Assembly (NCBI RefSeq): GCF_013149805.1
Contig: NZ_JABEZT010000003.1
Span: forward strand, 496,001 to 560,000
Reading direction: 5' to 3'
Length of the DNA: 64,000 bases
From: Isoptericola chiayiensis
GTDB lineage: Bacteria; Actinomycetota; Actinomycetes; Actinomycetales; Cellulomonadaceae
Positions 53,192 to 60,796 of this stretch are shown piece after piece. Both the position numbers and the translations under genes were made by a program. The notes beneath the pieces were generated by a model that worked only from the letters and a program-made list of their open reading frames with translations, had not been told where the DNA came from and made no database searches. How positions within the stretch are numbered: the stretch's first letter is position 1; the number at the start of each line of letters is the position of its first letter.

Positions 53192-53246
53192 GCGCGGTCC
53201 GTGCCCGGCGGCGACCGGCGCGGACTCGCTGTGGGATACTCGGACC

Positions 53247-54794
53247 ATGCCCCTGCGTCCTGACGGCCGCCTCAACCACGACCTGATGCCCGGCGAGAAG
53301 GGCCCGCAGGACGCCTGCGGGGTCCTCGGGGTCTGGGCACCCGGTGAAGAGGTCGCCAAGCTCGCGTACTTCGGTCTCTACGCCCTGCAGCACCGCGGAC
53401 AGGAGTCCGCGGGCATCGCCACCAGCAACGGCGAGCAGATCCTCGTCTACAAGGACATGGGCCTCGTCTCCCAGGTGTTCGACGAGACGGCCCTGAACGC
53501 CCTGACCGGCCACATCGCCGTCGGGCACTGCCGCTACTCCACCACGGGTGGCGTCACCTGGGAGAACGCCCAGCCCACGCTGGGCGCCACGGCGTCGGGC
53601 ACGGTCGCGCTGGGGCACAACGGCAACCTGACCAACTCCGCCGACCTCGTCGACCTGGTCGCCGAGCGCTACGGCGCGCAGCGCCGCGGCGAGCTCGCCC
53701 GCGGCAACACCACCGACACCGCGCTGGTGACCGCCCTGCTCACCGGCGACGAGGACCACACCCTGGAGCAGACGGCCCTCGAGGTGCTGCCGAAGCTGCG
53801 CGGCGCGTTCTCGCTGGTCTTCATGGACGAGCGCACGCTGTACGCCGCCCGCGACCCGCAGGGCGTGCGCCCGCTCGTCCTCGGGCGCACCCAGCGGGGC
53901 TGGGTCGTCGCCTCCGAGACCCCGGCCCTGGACATCGTCGGCGCCTCGTACGTCCGCGAGGTCGAGCCCGGCGAGCTGATCTGCATCGACGACGACGGCC
54001 TGCGCTCGACCCGGTTCGCGCCCACCGAGCGGGCCGGCTGCGTGTTCGAGTACGTCTACCTGGCGCGTCCCGACACCACGATCAAGGGGCGTCCGGTGCA
54101 CGCCGCGCGGGTGGAGATGGGCCGCCAGCTCGCCCGGGAGCACCCGGTCGAGGCGGACATGGTGATGCCGGTGCCGGAGTCGGGCACGCCCGCCGCCACC
54201 GGGTACGCCGCCGAGTCCGGCATCCCGTTCGGGCAGGGCCTGATGAAGAACGCCTACGTGGGGCGCACCTTCATCCAGCCGTCGGACACCCTGCGCCAGC
54301 TCGGCATCCGGCTCAAGCTCAACCCCCTGCGCGAGGTCATCCGCGGCAAGCGGCTCGTCGTCGTCGACGACTCCATCGTGCGGGGCAACACCCAGCGCGC
54401 CCTCATCCGCATGCTGCGCGAGGCCGGGGCCGCCGAGGTCCACGTGCGCATCTCCTCGCCGCCGGTGAAGTGGCCGTGCTTCTACGGCATCGACTTCGCG
54501 TCCCGCGCCGAGCTGATCGCCAACGGTCTGACGCCCGACGAGATCGGGCAGTCGCTCGGTGCCGACTCCCTCGGCTACATCTCGACCGAGGGCATGATCG
54601 CGGCGACGGAGCAGCCGTCCTCCCAGCTGTGCGCCGCGTGCTTCACCGGCGAGTACCCGATCGAGCTGCCGGAGGAGGAGCGCCTCGGCAAGCACCTGCT
54701 GGAGCAGGCCGAGCTGCCCCTGGGCGCGCCCGAGGACGGGCTGTCCCAGCTCTCCGTGGGAGTCGGCGGCCAGACCGCGCTCGACCACCCCTGA
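53247..54794 (+). CDS. purF: Amidophosphoribosyltransferase
   Basis: First committed enzyme of purine synthesis, making phosphoribosylamine from PRPP and glutamine. The nucleophile is Cys24 in QDACGVLGVW, preceded by a 23-residue propeptide to be cleaved as in the Bacillus enzyme. The glutaminase half contains ALQHRGQESAGI and LGHNGNLTNS. The PRPP loop is LVVVDDSIVRGNT. Cysteines in ERAGCVFEY, VKWPCFYG and LCAACF fit the four ligands of the structural 4Fe-4S cluster of the Bacillus-type enzyme. The 515 residues are full length. GATACT ends six bases before the ATG; likely leaderless. purM follows after 49 bp. Confidence 0.97.
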   Translation: MPLRPDGRLNHDLMPGEKGPQDACGVLGVWAPGEEVAKLAYFGLYALQHRGQESAGIATSNGEQILVYKDMGLVSQVFDETALNALTGHIAVGHCRYSTTGGVTWENAQPTLGATASGTVALGHNGNLTNSADLVDLVAERYGAQRRGELARGNTTDTALVTALLTGDEDHTLEQTALEVLPKLRGAFSLVFMDERTLYAARDPQGVRPLVLGRTQRGWVVASETPALDIVGASYVREVEPGELICIDDDGLRSTRFAPTERAGCVFEYVYLARPDTTIKGRPVHAARVEMGRQLAREHPVEADMVMPVPESGTPAATGYAAESGIPFGQGLMKNAYVGRTFIQPSDTLRQLGIRLKLNPLREVIRGKRLVVVDDSIVRGNTQRALIRMLREAGAAEVHVRISSPPVKWPCFYGIDFASRAELIANGLTPDEIGQSLGADSLGYISTEGMIAATEQPSSQLCAACFTGEYPIELPEEERLGKHLLEQAELPLGAPEDGLSQLSVGVGGQTALDHP

Positions 54795-54843
54795 TCCCTG
54801 CGCGACCTCGTCGCCACCCGCACCACCCAGGAGCCGAACGCCC

Positions 54844-55947
54844 GTGAGCGAACCCCTGACCTACGCCGCCGCCGGAGTCGACACCGAGGCCGGCGACAAG
54901 GCCGTCGAGCTGATGAAGGACGCGGTGCGCCGCACCCAGGGGCCCGCCGTGCTCGGTGGTGTCGGCGGGTTCGCGGGGCTCTACGACGCCTCGGCGCTGA
55001 CGCGGTTCCGCAAGCCGCTGCTGGCGACCTCCACCGACGGGGTCGGCACCAAGGTGGCGATCGCCCAGGCGCTCGACGTGCACGACACGATCGGGTTCGA
55101 CCTGGTGGGCATGGTCGTGGACGACATCGTCGTGGTCGGTGCCGAGCCCCTGTTCATGACGGACTACATCGCCACCGGCAAGGTCGTCCCGGAGCGTGTC
55201 GCCGACATCGTGCGGGGCATCGCCCAGGCCTGCGAGGTCGCGGGGACCGCGCTCGTGGGCGGCGAGACCGCCGAGCACCCCGGCCTGCTGGCCCCGGACG
55301 AGTACGACGTCGCGGGTGCCGCGACAGGCGTCGTCGAGACGGACGACGTGCTCGGTCCCGAGCGGGTCCGGGCCGGCGACGTCCTGATCGCGATGGCCTC
55401 CAGCGGCATCCACTCCAACGGCTACTCCCTGGTGCGGGCCGTGATCCGGCACGCCGGGTGGGAGCTGGACCGGCACGTGGCGGAGTTCGGCCGCACGCTG
55501 GGCGAGGAGCTGCTGGAGCCGACGCGCGTCTACGCCGCCGACTGCCTCGCCCTCGCCCGGGACGAGGCCGCGCAGGTGCACGCGTTCACGCACGTCACCG
55601 GTGGGGGGCTGGCGGCCAACCTCGCCCGCGTGCTGCCCTCCGGCGTCGTCGCCACGGTGGACCGCTCGACCTGGGAGGTGCCGGCCGTGTTCCGCACGGT
55701 CCGCGAGCTGGGCGACGTGCCGCGCGGCGATCTGGAGAACACGCTCAACCTCGGGGTCGGCATGGTCGCCGTGGTCGGGGCCGACGGCGCGGACGCCGCG
55801 CTGGCCGCGCTCCGTGCGCGGGGCGTGGCGGCGTGGACGCTCGGGACGGTCGAGGACCTGCACCCGGACGCGGACACGACGGACCTGGTGGCGGGGACGA
55901 AGGGTGTCCAGGCGGGGGCCGTCCGCCTCGTTGGCGACTACCGCTGA
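54844..55947 (+). CDS. purM: AIR synthetase
   Basis: Phosphoribosylformylglycinamidine cyclo-ligase, making AIR with ATP. The 367 residues show YAAAGVDTEAGDKAVELMKD, LLATSTDGVGTKVAIAQAL, FDLVGMVVDDIVVVGAEPLF, VGGETAEHPGLL and ASSGIHSNGYSLVRAV. The GTG start is the first in the conserved frame. It lies 49 bp after purF on the same strand and is followed by a strong hairpin. Confidence 0.97.
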   Translation: MSEPLTYAAAGVDTEAGDKAVELMKDAVRRTQGPAVLGGVGGFAGLYDASALTRFRKPLLATSTDGVGTKVAIAQALDVHDTIGFDLVGMVVDDIVVVGAEPLFMTDYIATGKVVPERVADIVRGIAQACEVAGTALVGGETAEHPGLLAPDEYDVAGAATGVVETDDVLGPERVRAGDVLIAMASSGIHSNGYSLVRAVIRHAGWELDRHVAEFGRTLGEELLEPTRVYAADCLALARDEAAQVHAFTHVTGGGLAANLARVLPSGVVATVDRSTWEVPAVFRTVRELGDVPRGDLENTLNLGVGMVAVVGADGADAALAALRARGVAAWTLGTVEDLHPDADTTDLVAGTKGVQAGAVRLVGDYR

Positions 55948-56007
55948 CGATCGCCCCGGCCGTCCTCGCCCGGGCGGCGTGACACGCGGTGAGTGACAGA
56001 CCTCACA

Positions 56008-56048
56008 CGACGAGAGGTCGGACGGCCCTGCCGTCCGACCTCTCGTCG
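56008..56048. terminator. Strong hairpin between purM and DUF3073
   Basis: A perfect 18-bp stem (56008-56025 with 56031-56048) around the loop CCCTG sits between convergent genes; the strongest terminator-like structure in the window after the 39.3-kb palindrome. Confidence 0.75.
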
Positions 56049-56081
56049 GTTCCCGCCGGCGTCACCGCCGCAGCGTGAGCC

Positions 56082-56285
56082 TCAGTGTCGCTCGTCGTCG
56101 TCCCACGGGGAGGAGCTGTTGTCGTACTCGTCGGGTCCGCCGGAGTCCCAGCGGTCCTCGGTCACGACATCGGTGGTGCCCGACCCCAGCTCCTGCTCCA
56201 GCGCGTGGAAGTTCGTCTCGGGACTGTAGTACTTCAGCGCGCGAGCAACCTTGGTGTGCTTAGCCTTCTGACGGCCGCGGCCCAT
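56082..56285 (-). CDS. DUF3073 protein
   Basis: A 67-residue basic-then-acidic protein. MGRGRQKAKHTKVARALKYY, SPETNFHALEQELGSG and an acidic C-terminal tail (DRWDSGGPDEYDNSSS) match the DUF3073 family, which is conserved next to purM in actinobacteria. Function unknown; the basic start suggests nucleic-acid or ribosome contact. ATG at 56285 gives the conserved N-terminus; the frame is open 38 codons further upstream but does not look coding. Confidence 0.92.
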   Translation of the reverse strand: MGRGRQKAKHTKVARALKYYSPETNFHALEQELGSGTTDVVTEDRWDSGGPDEYDNSSSPWDDDERH

Positions 56286-56582
56286 GGCTCCGACCCCCTC
56301 AACGTAGGAGCGGGGCGGCGACGTCTCGACGTGCGGCCCCGAGAGAAGTTTCGTCTGTTCAGGCTCTAACGGTACATGCAACGGCGGTATTCCCTCCACT
56401 CGACCGTCCGGCCCGTGGCGCGTCTCTCGTCCGGCCCGCGGACGTCACGGGCATCCCGCGCAGGCCCGACAGGCCCGGTTCAAGTCGCCTCAATCCCACT
56501 TTCTGCACACAATGGAACGACACGGCCGTCGTGTCGTCCGGACGCCGTCCGGCCCGGTCGCGTGTGCCAGGAGGTGCAGGGG
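56286..56582. promoter_or_regulatory. Divergent DUF3073/bldC promoter region
   Basis: No gene is seen. The bldC ribosome site AGGAGG lies at 56570-56575. A 7-bp inverted repeat ACGACAC/GTGTCGT (56517-56523 and 56531-56537) sits 46 bp upstream of bldC. TCTAAC and TACATG near 56365-56380 are weak AT-rich promoter candidates. Confidence 0.35.
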
Positions 56583-56837
56583 ATGTCCTTCCACAGTGAC
56601 TCCGAGGTCCTGTTGACGCCTGCCGAGGTGGCCAGCCTCTTCCGTGTCGATCCGAAGACGGTGACGCGGTGGGCCAAGGCGGGCAAGCTGTCGTCCATCC
56701 GGACGCTCGGCGGCCACCGCCGCTACAAGGAGTCCGAGGTGCGCGCCCTGCTCGGTGCCGCCTCCGACGCCGCCGAGGCCGAGGCGGCCCAGAACGCCGC
56801 CGCGAACGAGGCGACGCGGCCGGACACCCGGCGCTGA
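56583..56837 (+). CDS. bldC: BldC-family MerR-like developmental regulator
   Basis: An 84-residue DNA-binding protein. LLTPAEVASLFRVDPKTVTR, WAKAGKLSSIRTLGGHRRYK and ESEVRALLGA are almost identical to BldC, a small MerR-like protein that binds direct repeats and delays development in Streptomyces. BldC is also found in non-sporulating actinobacteria, as this genus probably is. The C-terminal ~28 residues are Ala/Glu-rich. ATG follows AGGAGG. Confidence 0.93.
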   Translation: MSFHSDSEVLLTPAEVASLFRVDPKTVTRWAKAGKLSSIRTLGGHRRYKESEVRALLGAASDAAEAEAAQNAAANEATRPDTRR

Positions 56838-56925
56838 TCGACCTGCTCGCGCTGCGGCCGACGGTGCCGGCCGCAGCGCGACCCGCGCAGGCTCGGCGAG
56901 CCGCGGTCCGACGTCGCGCGCAGCC

Positions 56926-57249
56926 TCAACGGCGAGCGGCGCGCACCACCAGCACGACGACGGCGACGGCACCCGCGACGGTGGCGCCCAGCAGGATCTT
57001 GGCGTTGCGGCCACGGTGCGTGCCGTCGTCGGGCAGACCCTGACCGGTGAAGAGGCCGCCGGCGTCCGCCGCCGCCTGGCGGGTCCCGCGGGCGAGCTGC
57101 GAGGCCTGGTAGCCGGGCGACAGACGTGTCGTCAGCTCGTCGAGCGCCGACCCGAGCTCGCGCCGGGCCTCCTCGACCTCGGACTGCAGCTCGCGCCGGC
57201 TCGGTGCGGTGCCCTGCTCCGGAGCAGCCGGGTTCGTGGACTGGCTCAC
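56926..57249 (-). CDS. DUF3618 membrane-anchored protein
   Basis: A 107-residue protein with a helical DUF3618 segment (ELQSEVEEARRELGSALDEL) and one C-terminal membrane helix (ILLGATVAGAVAVVVLVVRA). The N-terminus is a polar Ser/Pro tail. DUF3618 proteins occur beside holin-like proteins in actinobacteria, as here; role unknown, possibly cell-envelope. GTG overlaps the upstream holin-like gene by GTGA. Confidence 0.75.
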   Translation of the reverse strand: MSQSTNPAAPEQGTAPSRRELQSEVEEARRELGSALDELTTRLSPGYQASQLARGTRQAAADAGGLFTGQGLPDDGTHRGRNAKILLGATVAGAVAVVVLVVRAARR

Positions 57250-57677
57250 CGCTTCATCCCCTCCTTGACCGCGGCCACGTCGTCCTTGACCCGGTCGATC
57301 GACTCCGGCTTGCGGGCGGCCTGCTTGAGCTGCTTGACGCCGATCCAGGCGAGCAGCCCGGCGAGCAGGAGCATCGCCACGCCGATGATCAGCGCCGTGA
57401 GCCACAGCCACGGCACGGACGGGCCGAAGATGTCCGTCAGACCGAAGACGGCCGACCAGATCAGGACGCCCACGGCGTACAGCACGATCACCACCGCGGC
57501 GGCGAGCAGCCCGACACCGACGCCGGACCGCTTGGCCTTCTCGGCGAGCTCGGCCTTGGCGAGCGCGATCTCCGCCCGCGCCAGCCGGGTCGCCTGCTCC
57601 GAGACCTGCTCCATGAGCCGGCCCATGCTGGGGGGTCGGTCGGCGGGCGGGGTGCGCCCGTCGTCCCAGTCCGTCAT
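57246..57677 (-). CDS. Phage-holin-family (DUF1469-like) membrane protein
   Basis: A 143-residue protein with a ~45-residue amphipathic helical N-terminus (LMEQVSEQATRLARAEIALA, KAELAEKAKRSG), then two membrane helices (VGLLAAAVVIVLYAVGVLIW; LWLTALIIGVAMLLLAGLLA), and a basic C-terminal tail. This is the actinobacterial 'holin-X/DUF1469' family, which is chromosomal and not evidence of a prophage. ATG at 57677 has GGAGC upstream. It pairs with the DUF3618 gene. Confidence 0.78.
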   Translation of the reverse strand: MTDWDDGRTPPADRPPSMGRLMEQVSEQATRLARAEIALAKAELAEKAKRSGVGVGLLAAAVVIVLYAVGVLIWSAVFGLTDIFGPSVPWLWLTALIIGVAMLLLAGLLAWIGVKQLKQAARKPESIDRVKDDVAAVKEGMKR

Positions 57678-57840
57678 CGCCTGCTCCGATCCTCGACGAG
57701 TCTGTGCGGTCCCACTCAACCCTTATGTGCCGGTCCCGGCAATTCCAACGCCGGGATCGGCGCGTCGTGGACCGGCGTCCCGAGCTCGTCCGCCAGGCGC
57801 GGCCCGCCGCGTGCGACGCACCCGGAGCCGTGGAACGACG

Positions 57841-57870
57841 AAGACCCCCCGGATCTCTCCGAGGGGTCTT
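57841..57870. terminator. Terminator after tRNA-Phe
   Basis: AAGACCCC and GGGGTCTT form the outer stem and GGA/TCC the inner stem around TCTC. It is seven bases beyond the 3' end of tRNA-Phe on the minus strand and also symmetric for the plus strand. Confidence 0.7.
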
Positions 57871-57876
57871 GCGCGG

Positions 57877-57949
57877 TGGCTCCGACCGGCGTCGATCCGG
57901 TGACCTTTCGATTTTCAGTCGAACGCTCTACCAACTGAGCTACAGAGCC
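57877..57949 (-). tRNA. tRNA-Phe (GAA)
   Basis: A complete 73-base cloverleaf on the minus strand: acceptor GGCTCTG/CGGAGCC with discriminator A, D-arm GTAGCTCAGTTGGTAGAGC-like sequence, anticodon loop CTGAAAA giving GAA, T-arm with GGATCGACGCC. The CCA is not encoded. It is the third of a minus-strand Glu-Asp-Phe set. Confidence 0.97.
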
Positions 57950-57998
57950 AGGACACGAAAGCCCGGGCGCCGTTTCCGACGTTCCGGGCGCTCATGCG

Positions 57999-58072
57999 CG
58001 ACCCTGACGGGACTTGAACCCGCGACCTCCGCCGTGACAGGGCGGCGCGCTAACCAACTGCGCTACAGGGCC
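57999..58072 (-). tRNA. tRNA-Asp (GTC)
   Basis: A complete 74-base cloverleaf: acceptor GGCCCTG/CAGGGTC with discriminator G, anticodon loop CTGTCAC giving GTC, T-arm with the GGTTCAAGTCC loop. It lies 49 bp upstream of tRNA-Phe on the same strand. Confidence 0.97.
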
Positions 58073-58266
58073 ATGATCGTTCGGCCTCCGCAGAGGCCTG
58101 CTGATCGGGGGACTCGTTTCCGAGCCGAGAAGAAGCGTACCCCATCGATGTCCCGAACTGGAAATCCGTTCCGGGGCCGTCGGCGATGATCCGCATCACA
58201 CCCTCCGGCGCCCCGCGCGGGGCCCTCGAAGGAGGTGTCGGACGGCCCGTGACGAGCCGTCCCTGG

Positions 58267-58339
58267 TACCCCCAACGGGATTCGAACCCGTGCTACCGCC
58301 GTGAAAGGGCGGGGTCCTAGGCCGCTAGACGATGGGGGC
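58267..58339 (-). tRNA. tRNA-Glu (TTC)
   Basis: A complete 73-base cloverleaf: acceptor GCCCCCA paired with TGGGGGT (one G-U pair), discriminator A, anticodon loop CTTTCAC giving TTC, T-loop GGTTCGAATCC. It lies 194 bp upstream of tRNA-Asp. Confidence 0.97.
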
Positions 58340-58406
58340 CGGCGGGACCACCATACCGGCCGGGACCGGTCCGGACCGCATCCTGCCGTGGGAGAGGATG
58401 GGCGAC

Positions 58407-58760
58407 GTGGTGGAGATGTCGCGCGAGGACTTCGAGTCGGCCGTCTCGGACGGGCTCGACCAGGTGCCGGCCGAGCTGACCCGGCTGATGGACAACGTGG
58501 TGGTGCTCGTCGAGGACGACGCGCCGGCCGACGACCCCGAGCTGCTCGGGCTCTACGAGGGCGTGCCCCTGACGGAGCGCGACCTCGCCTGGGCGGCCGG
58601 CTCCCTGCCCGACCGCATCACGATCTACCGGCACCCGACCCTGGCGATCTGCGAGACGCCCGACGAGGTGGCCGACGAGGTCGCCGTCACCGTGGTGCAC
58701 GAGATCGCCCACCACTTCGGCATCGACGACGACCGGCTGCACGCGCTCGGCTGGGGCTGA
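58407..58760 (+). CDS. Zincin-like metallopeptidase family protein
   Basis: A 117-residue cytosolic protein of the small 'metallopeptidase family' (DUF1025-like) group. The zinc motif is VVHEIAHHFGIDDDRLHALG; PDRITIYRHPTLAICETP precedes it. Activity is not proven for the family. GTG at 58407 is chosen since GGAGAGG lies nine bases upstream; ATG at 58398 abuts that site and is less likely. It begins 68 bp from tRNA-Glu on the other strand. Confidence 0.85.
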   Translation: MVEMSREDFESAVSDGLDQVPAELTRLMDNVVVLVEDDAPADDPELLGLYEGVPLTERDLAWAAGSLPDRITIYRHPTLAICETPDEVADEVAVTVVHEIAHHFGIDDDRLHALGWG

Positions 58761-58772
58761 TCCGGGCCGTGC

Positions 58773-59966
58773 TCAGCCCTGCAGCGGGGTGTACTCCCAG
58801 TGCCACGCCTCGGGCTTGGAGCCTCCCGAGCGCGCCCAGGCGGGGTTGTCCCAGCCGAACATCGGCGCGTTCTCGCGCAGCCACTCGTACTCGGCCGTGC
58901 CGAAGGACTCCACGCCGCCCCCGAGGTCCACGGCCACGCCCCAGCCGTGCTCCGAGTAACCGGGGACAGCAGCCAGGTACCCCTTCGTGGCGCGCACGGC
59001 GACCTGCGAGTCGTAGGAACGGTAGGAGTCGGTGATGTCGAGGTGCGTGCCGAACCTCGCCCGGAAGGCCACGTCGAGCCGTTCGAGCTGGGCGGCGGCG
59101 TCCCGGCGCAGCGTCTCGCCGCCGGCGAACGACAGCTCCCGCAACTCGGCGGCGGGGACCCGACCGTTGGCGAAGCCCTCGAACGAGTCGACGTGCTGCG
59201 CGAGCTTCGCGGCCGCCGCCTTCGCCTCGGCGGCCTGCGCCGCCGTGATCTCCACCGGTGTCTCCGGTGCGGCTTCGACCGTGACGTCGGTCCGCGCCTT
59301 CGTGACGAGCCGGGTGAGCTTCTTCGTGGCCGTGGCCACCTGCTCCGTCGAGACCGCGTCGGCGGTCCCGTCCTGGGCGTCGTCGACGACGTCACCCGAG
59401 GCGCCGTCGTCGGCCCCGGCCTCGTCGCGGACGTCGTCCTCGACGAGGGGGGAGGGGGAGGCGCTCGGCAGGGCTTCGCGCTCGGTCGGCAGCGGCTCGC
59501 GCTCGCTCGACCGGGAGGCCGCGCCGGAGCTCCGCGCGGCGAGCAGCTCGGCCACGGCGTCGGCCTGCTCGGCGATGGCGCGCTCCTGCTTCGCCGTCAG
59601 CGAGGTGGACTCGCTCGTGACCTCCCGGGCGCGCTGCAGCGCGGTCGTGGCCCGCGTGACGACCTTGCCGTCGACGGCGGTGGTGGTGTCGCTGTCGCCG
59701 TCGGCCCGGGTCGCGGGTTCGGCGGGCTCGGCGGCGGGCGCGGGGGTCGCGGAGCCGTCCGTGCCGGGGGCGCTGGTCGCCGACGTCGCGACGCCCGGGG
59801 TGAGCGCGGTCGCGGTGCCGGCACCCAGGGCCAGGACGGCCATGGCGCCGGCCACGGCGGTCCGCGGTCCGACGGACGGACGGCGGCGCGCCGCACGCGG
59901 GTCGGCGCGGTGGGCGCCGCGTCGGGTCCGACGGCGCCAGGGCAGGGTGAATCGAGGTCTGGTCAC
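58773..59966 (-). CDS. Secreted D-alanyl-D-alanine carboxypeptidase (M15, VanY-like)
   Basis: A 397-residue exported cell-wall enzyme. After a basic N-terminus (RRRTRRGAHRADPRAARRR) comes a hydrophobic signal (AVAGAMAVLALGAGTATAL), then a ~180-residue low-complexity, partly coiled region rich in Ala/Thr/Glu, and the M15 domain: VPGYSEHGWGVAVDLGGG with the SxHxxGxAxD zinc motif and EAWHWEY with the second His. The GTG start follows GGAGG. It trims the stem peptide of peptidoglycan. The long spacer may cross the wall. Confidence 0.9.
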   Translation of the reverse strand: MTRPRFTLPWRRRTRRGAHRADPRAARRRPSVGPRTAVAGAMAVLALGAGTATALTPGVATSATSAPGTDGSATPAPAAEPAEPATRADGDSDTTTAVDGKVVTRATTALQRAREVTSESTSLTAKQERAIAEQADAVAELLAARSSGAASRSSEREPLPTEREALPSASPSPLVEDDVRDEAGADDGASGDVVDDAQDGTADAVSTEQVATATKKLTRLVTKARTDVTVEAAPETPVEITAAQAAEAKAAAAKLAQHVDSFEGFANGRVPAAELRELSFAGGETLRRDAAAQLERLDVAFRARFGTHLDITDSYRSYDSQVAVRATKGYLAAVPGYSEHGWGVAVDLGGGVESFGTAEYEWLRENAPMFGWDNPAWARSGGSKPEAWHWEYTPLQG

Positions 59967-60183
59967 AGGGGGAAGTCCTCCGGGTTGCGGGGCCGTCGTC
60001 CATCGTGGACCCCGGACGTGGAGAGAGGCTGAGGGCCGCGCGCCGATCTCCTCGCGTTCCGGGGGAAGGCCTGCGCCCGACCGGTGAAGATCGGGCAACC
60101 GTGACGTCCGCATGACGGGACGGCGCGTCCCGCTGCGCGTTCCCCGCCGCGCGAACCGGGGGTCGCCGTCGAACACTGGGCCC

Positions 60184-60786
60184 ATGAGTCCCACCCCTGT
60201 GACCGTGTCGATCCACCGTGTCGTCAGCCCGGAGCGGGTCCCGGAGGTCACCGCCTGGGTGCAGGCCGGAGTCCGCCTGGCGAACCGGTGGCCCGGGTTC
60301 CTCGGTTCCGGGTGGATCCGCGCCGCCGAGGGGTCCACCGAGTGGGTGATGCTGTACCGGTTCGCCGACGTCGAGCGCCTGGAGGCGTGGGAGAAGTCCG
60401 CCGAGCGGCGCGAGTGGCTCGACCGCGGTGAGGGACTGGTCGCCGAGCAGGGCGTGGTGCGCCGCACCGGGATCGAGGGCTGGTTCGACCCGCCGTTGCG
60501 GCAGGACGAACCCACCGGGCCCCCGCTGCTGCCGGCCCCGCCCCGGTGGAAGCAGTCGGTCGCGATCTGGCTCGGGTTCTTCCCGGTGAACCTCGCGTTC
60601 ACGGCGCTGATGGCGTGGCTGGTCCCGGCGTTCGACGACCTGCCGCTGGTGCTCGGCGTGCTGGCCTCCACCCTGGTCCTCACGCCGATCATGTCGTTCT
60701 GGGTCCTGCCGTTCGTCACGGGGCGGCTGCGCCCGTGGCTGCACCGCCCGCCGAGCCGGGGCGCACGGCCGGCACGTCGTCCCTAG
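60184..60786 (+). CDS. ABM-like monooxygenase domain fused to membrane helices
   Basis: A 200-residue protein. Residues 5-95 resemble antibiotic-biosynthesis-monooxygenase (ABM, dimeric alpha/beta-barrel) proteins: VTVSIHRVVSPERVPEVTAW, FLGSGWIRAAEGSTEWVMLY and FADVERLEAWEKSAERREWL. Residues 125-185 hold two membrane helices (VAIWLGFFPVNLAFTALMAW; LVLGVLASTLVLTPIMSFWV). Such fusions are common in actinobacteria; activity unknown. AACACT is six bases before the ATG, no Shine-Dalgarno. mscS-like gene follows after 10 bp. Confidence 0.75.
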   Translation: MSPTPVTVSIHRVVSPERVPEVTAWVQAGVRLANRWPGFLGSGWIRAAEGSTEWVMLYRFADVERLEAWEKSAERREWLDRGEGLVAEQGVVRRTGIEGWFDPPLRQDEPTGPPLLPAPPRWKQSVAIWLGFFPVNLAFTALMAWLVPAFDDLPLVLGVLASTLVLTPIMSFWVLPFVTGRLRPWLHRPPSRGARPARRP

Positions 60787-60796
60787 GCTGGGGGCC

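Noticed and set aside
57246-57677. Prophage, from the holin-family gene
   Set aside because: This holin-like family is chromosomal in actinobacteria. No integrase, portal, capsid or attachment site is near, and the tRNAs are intact without a duplicated 3' end.
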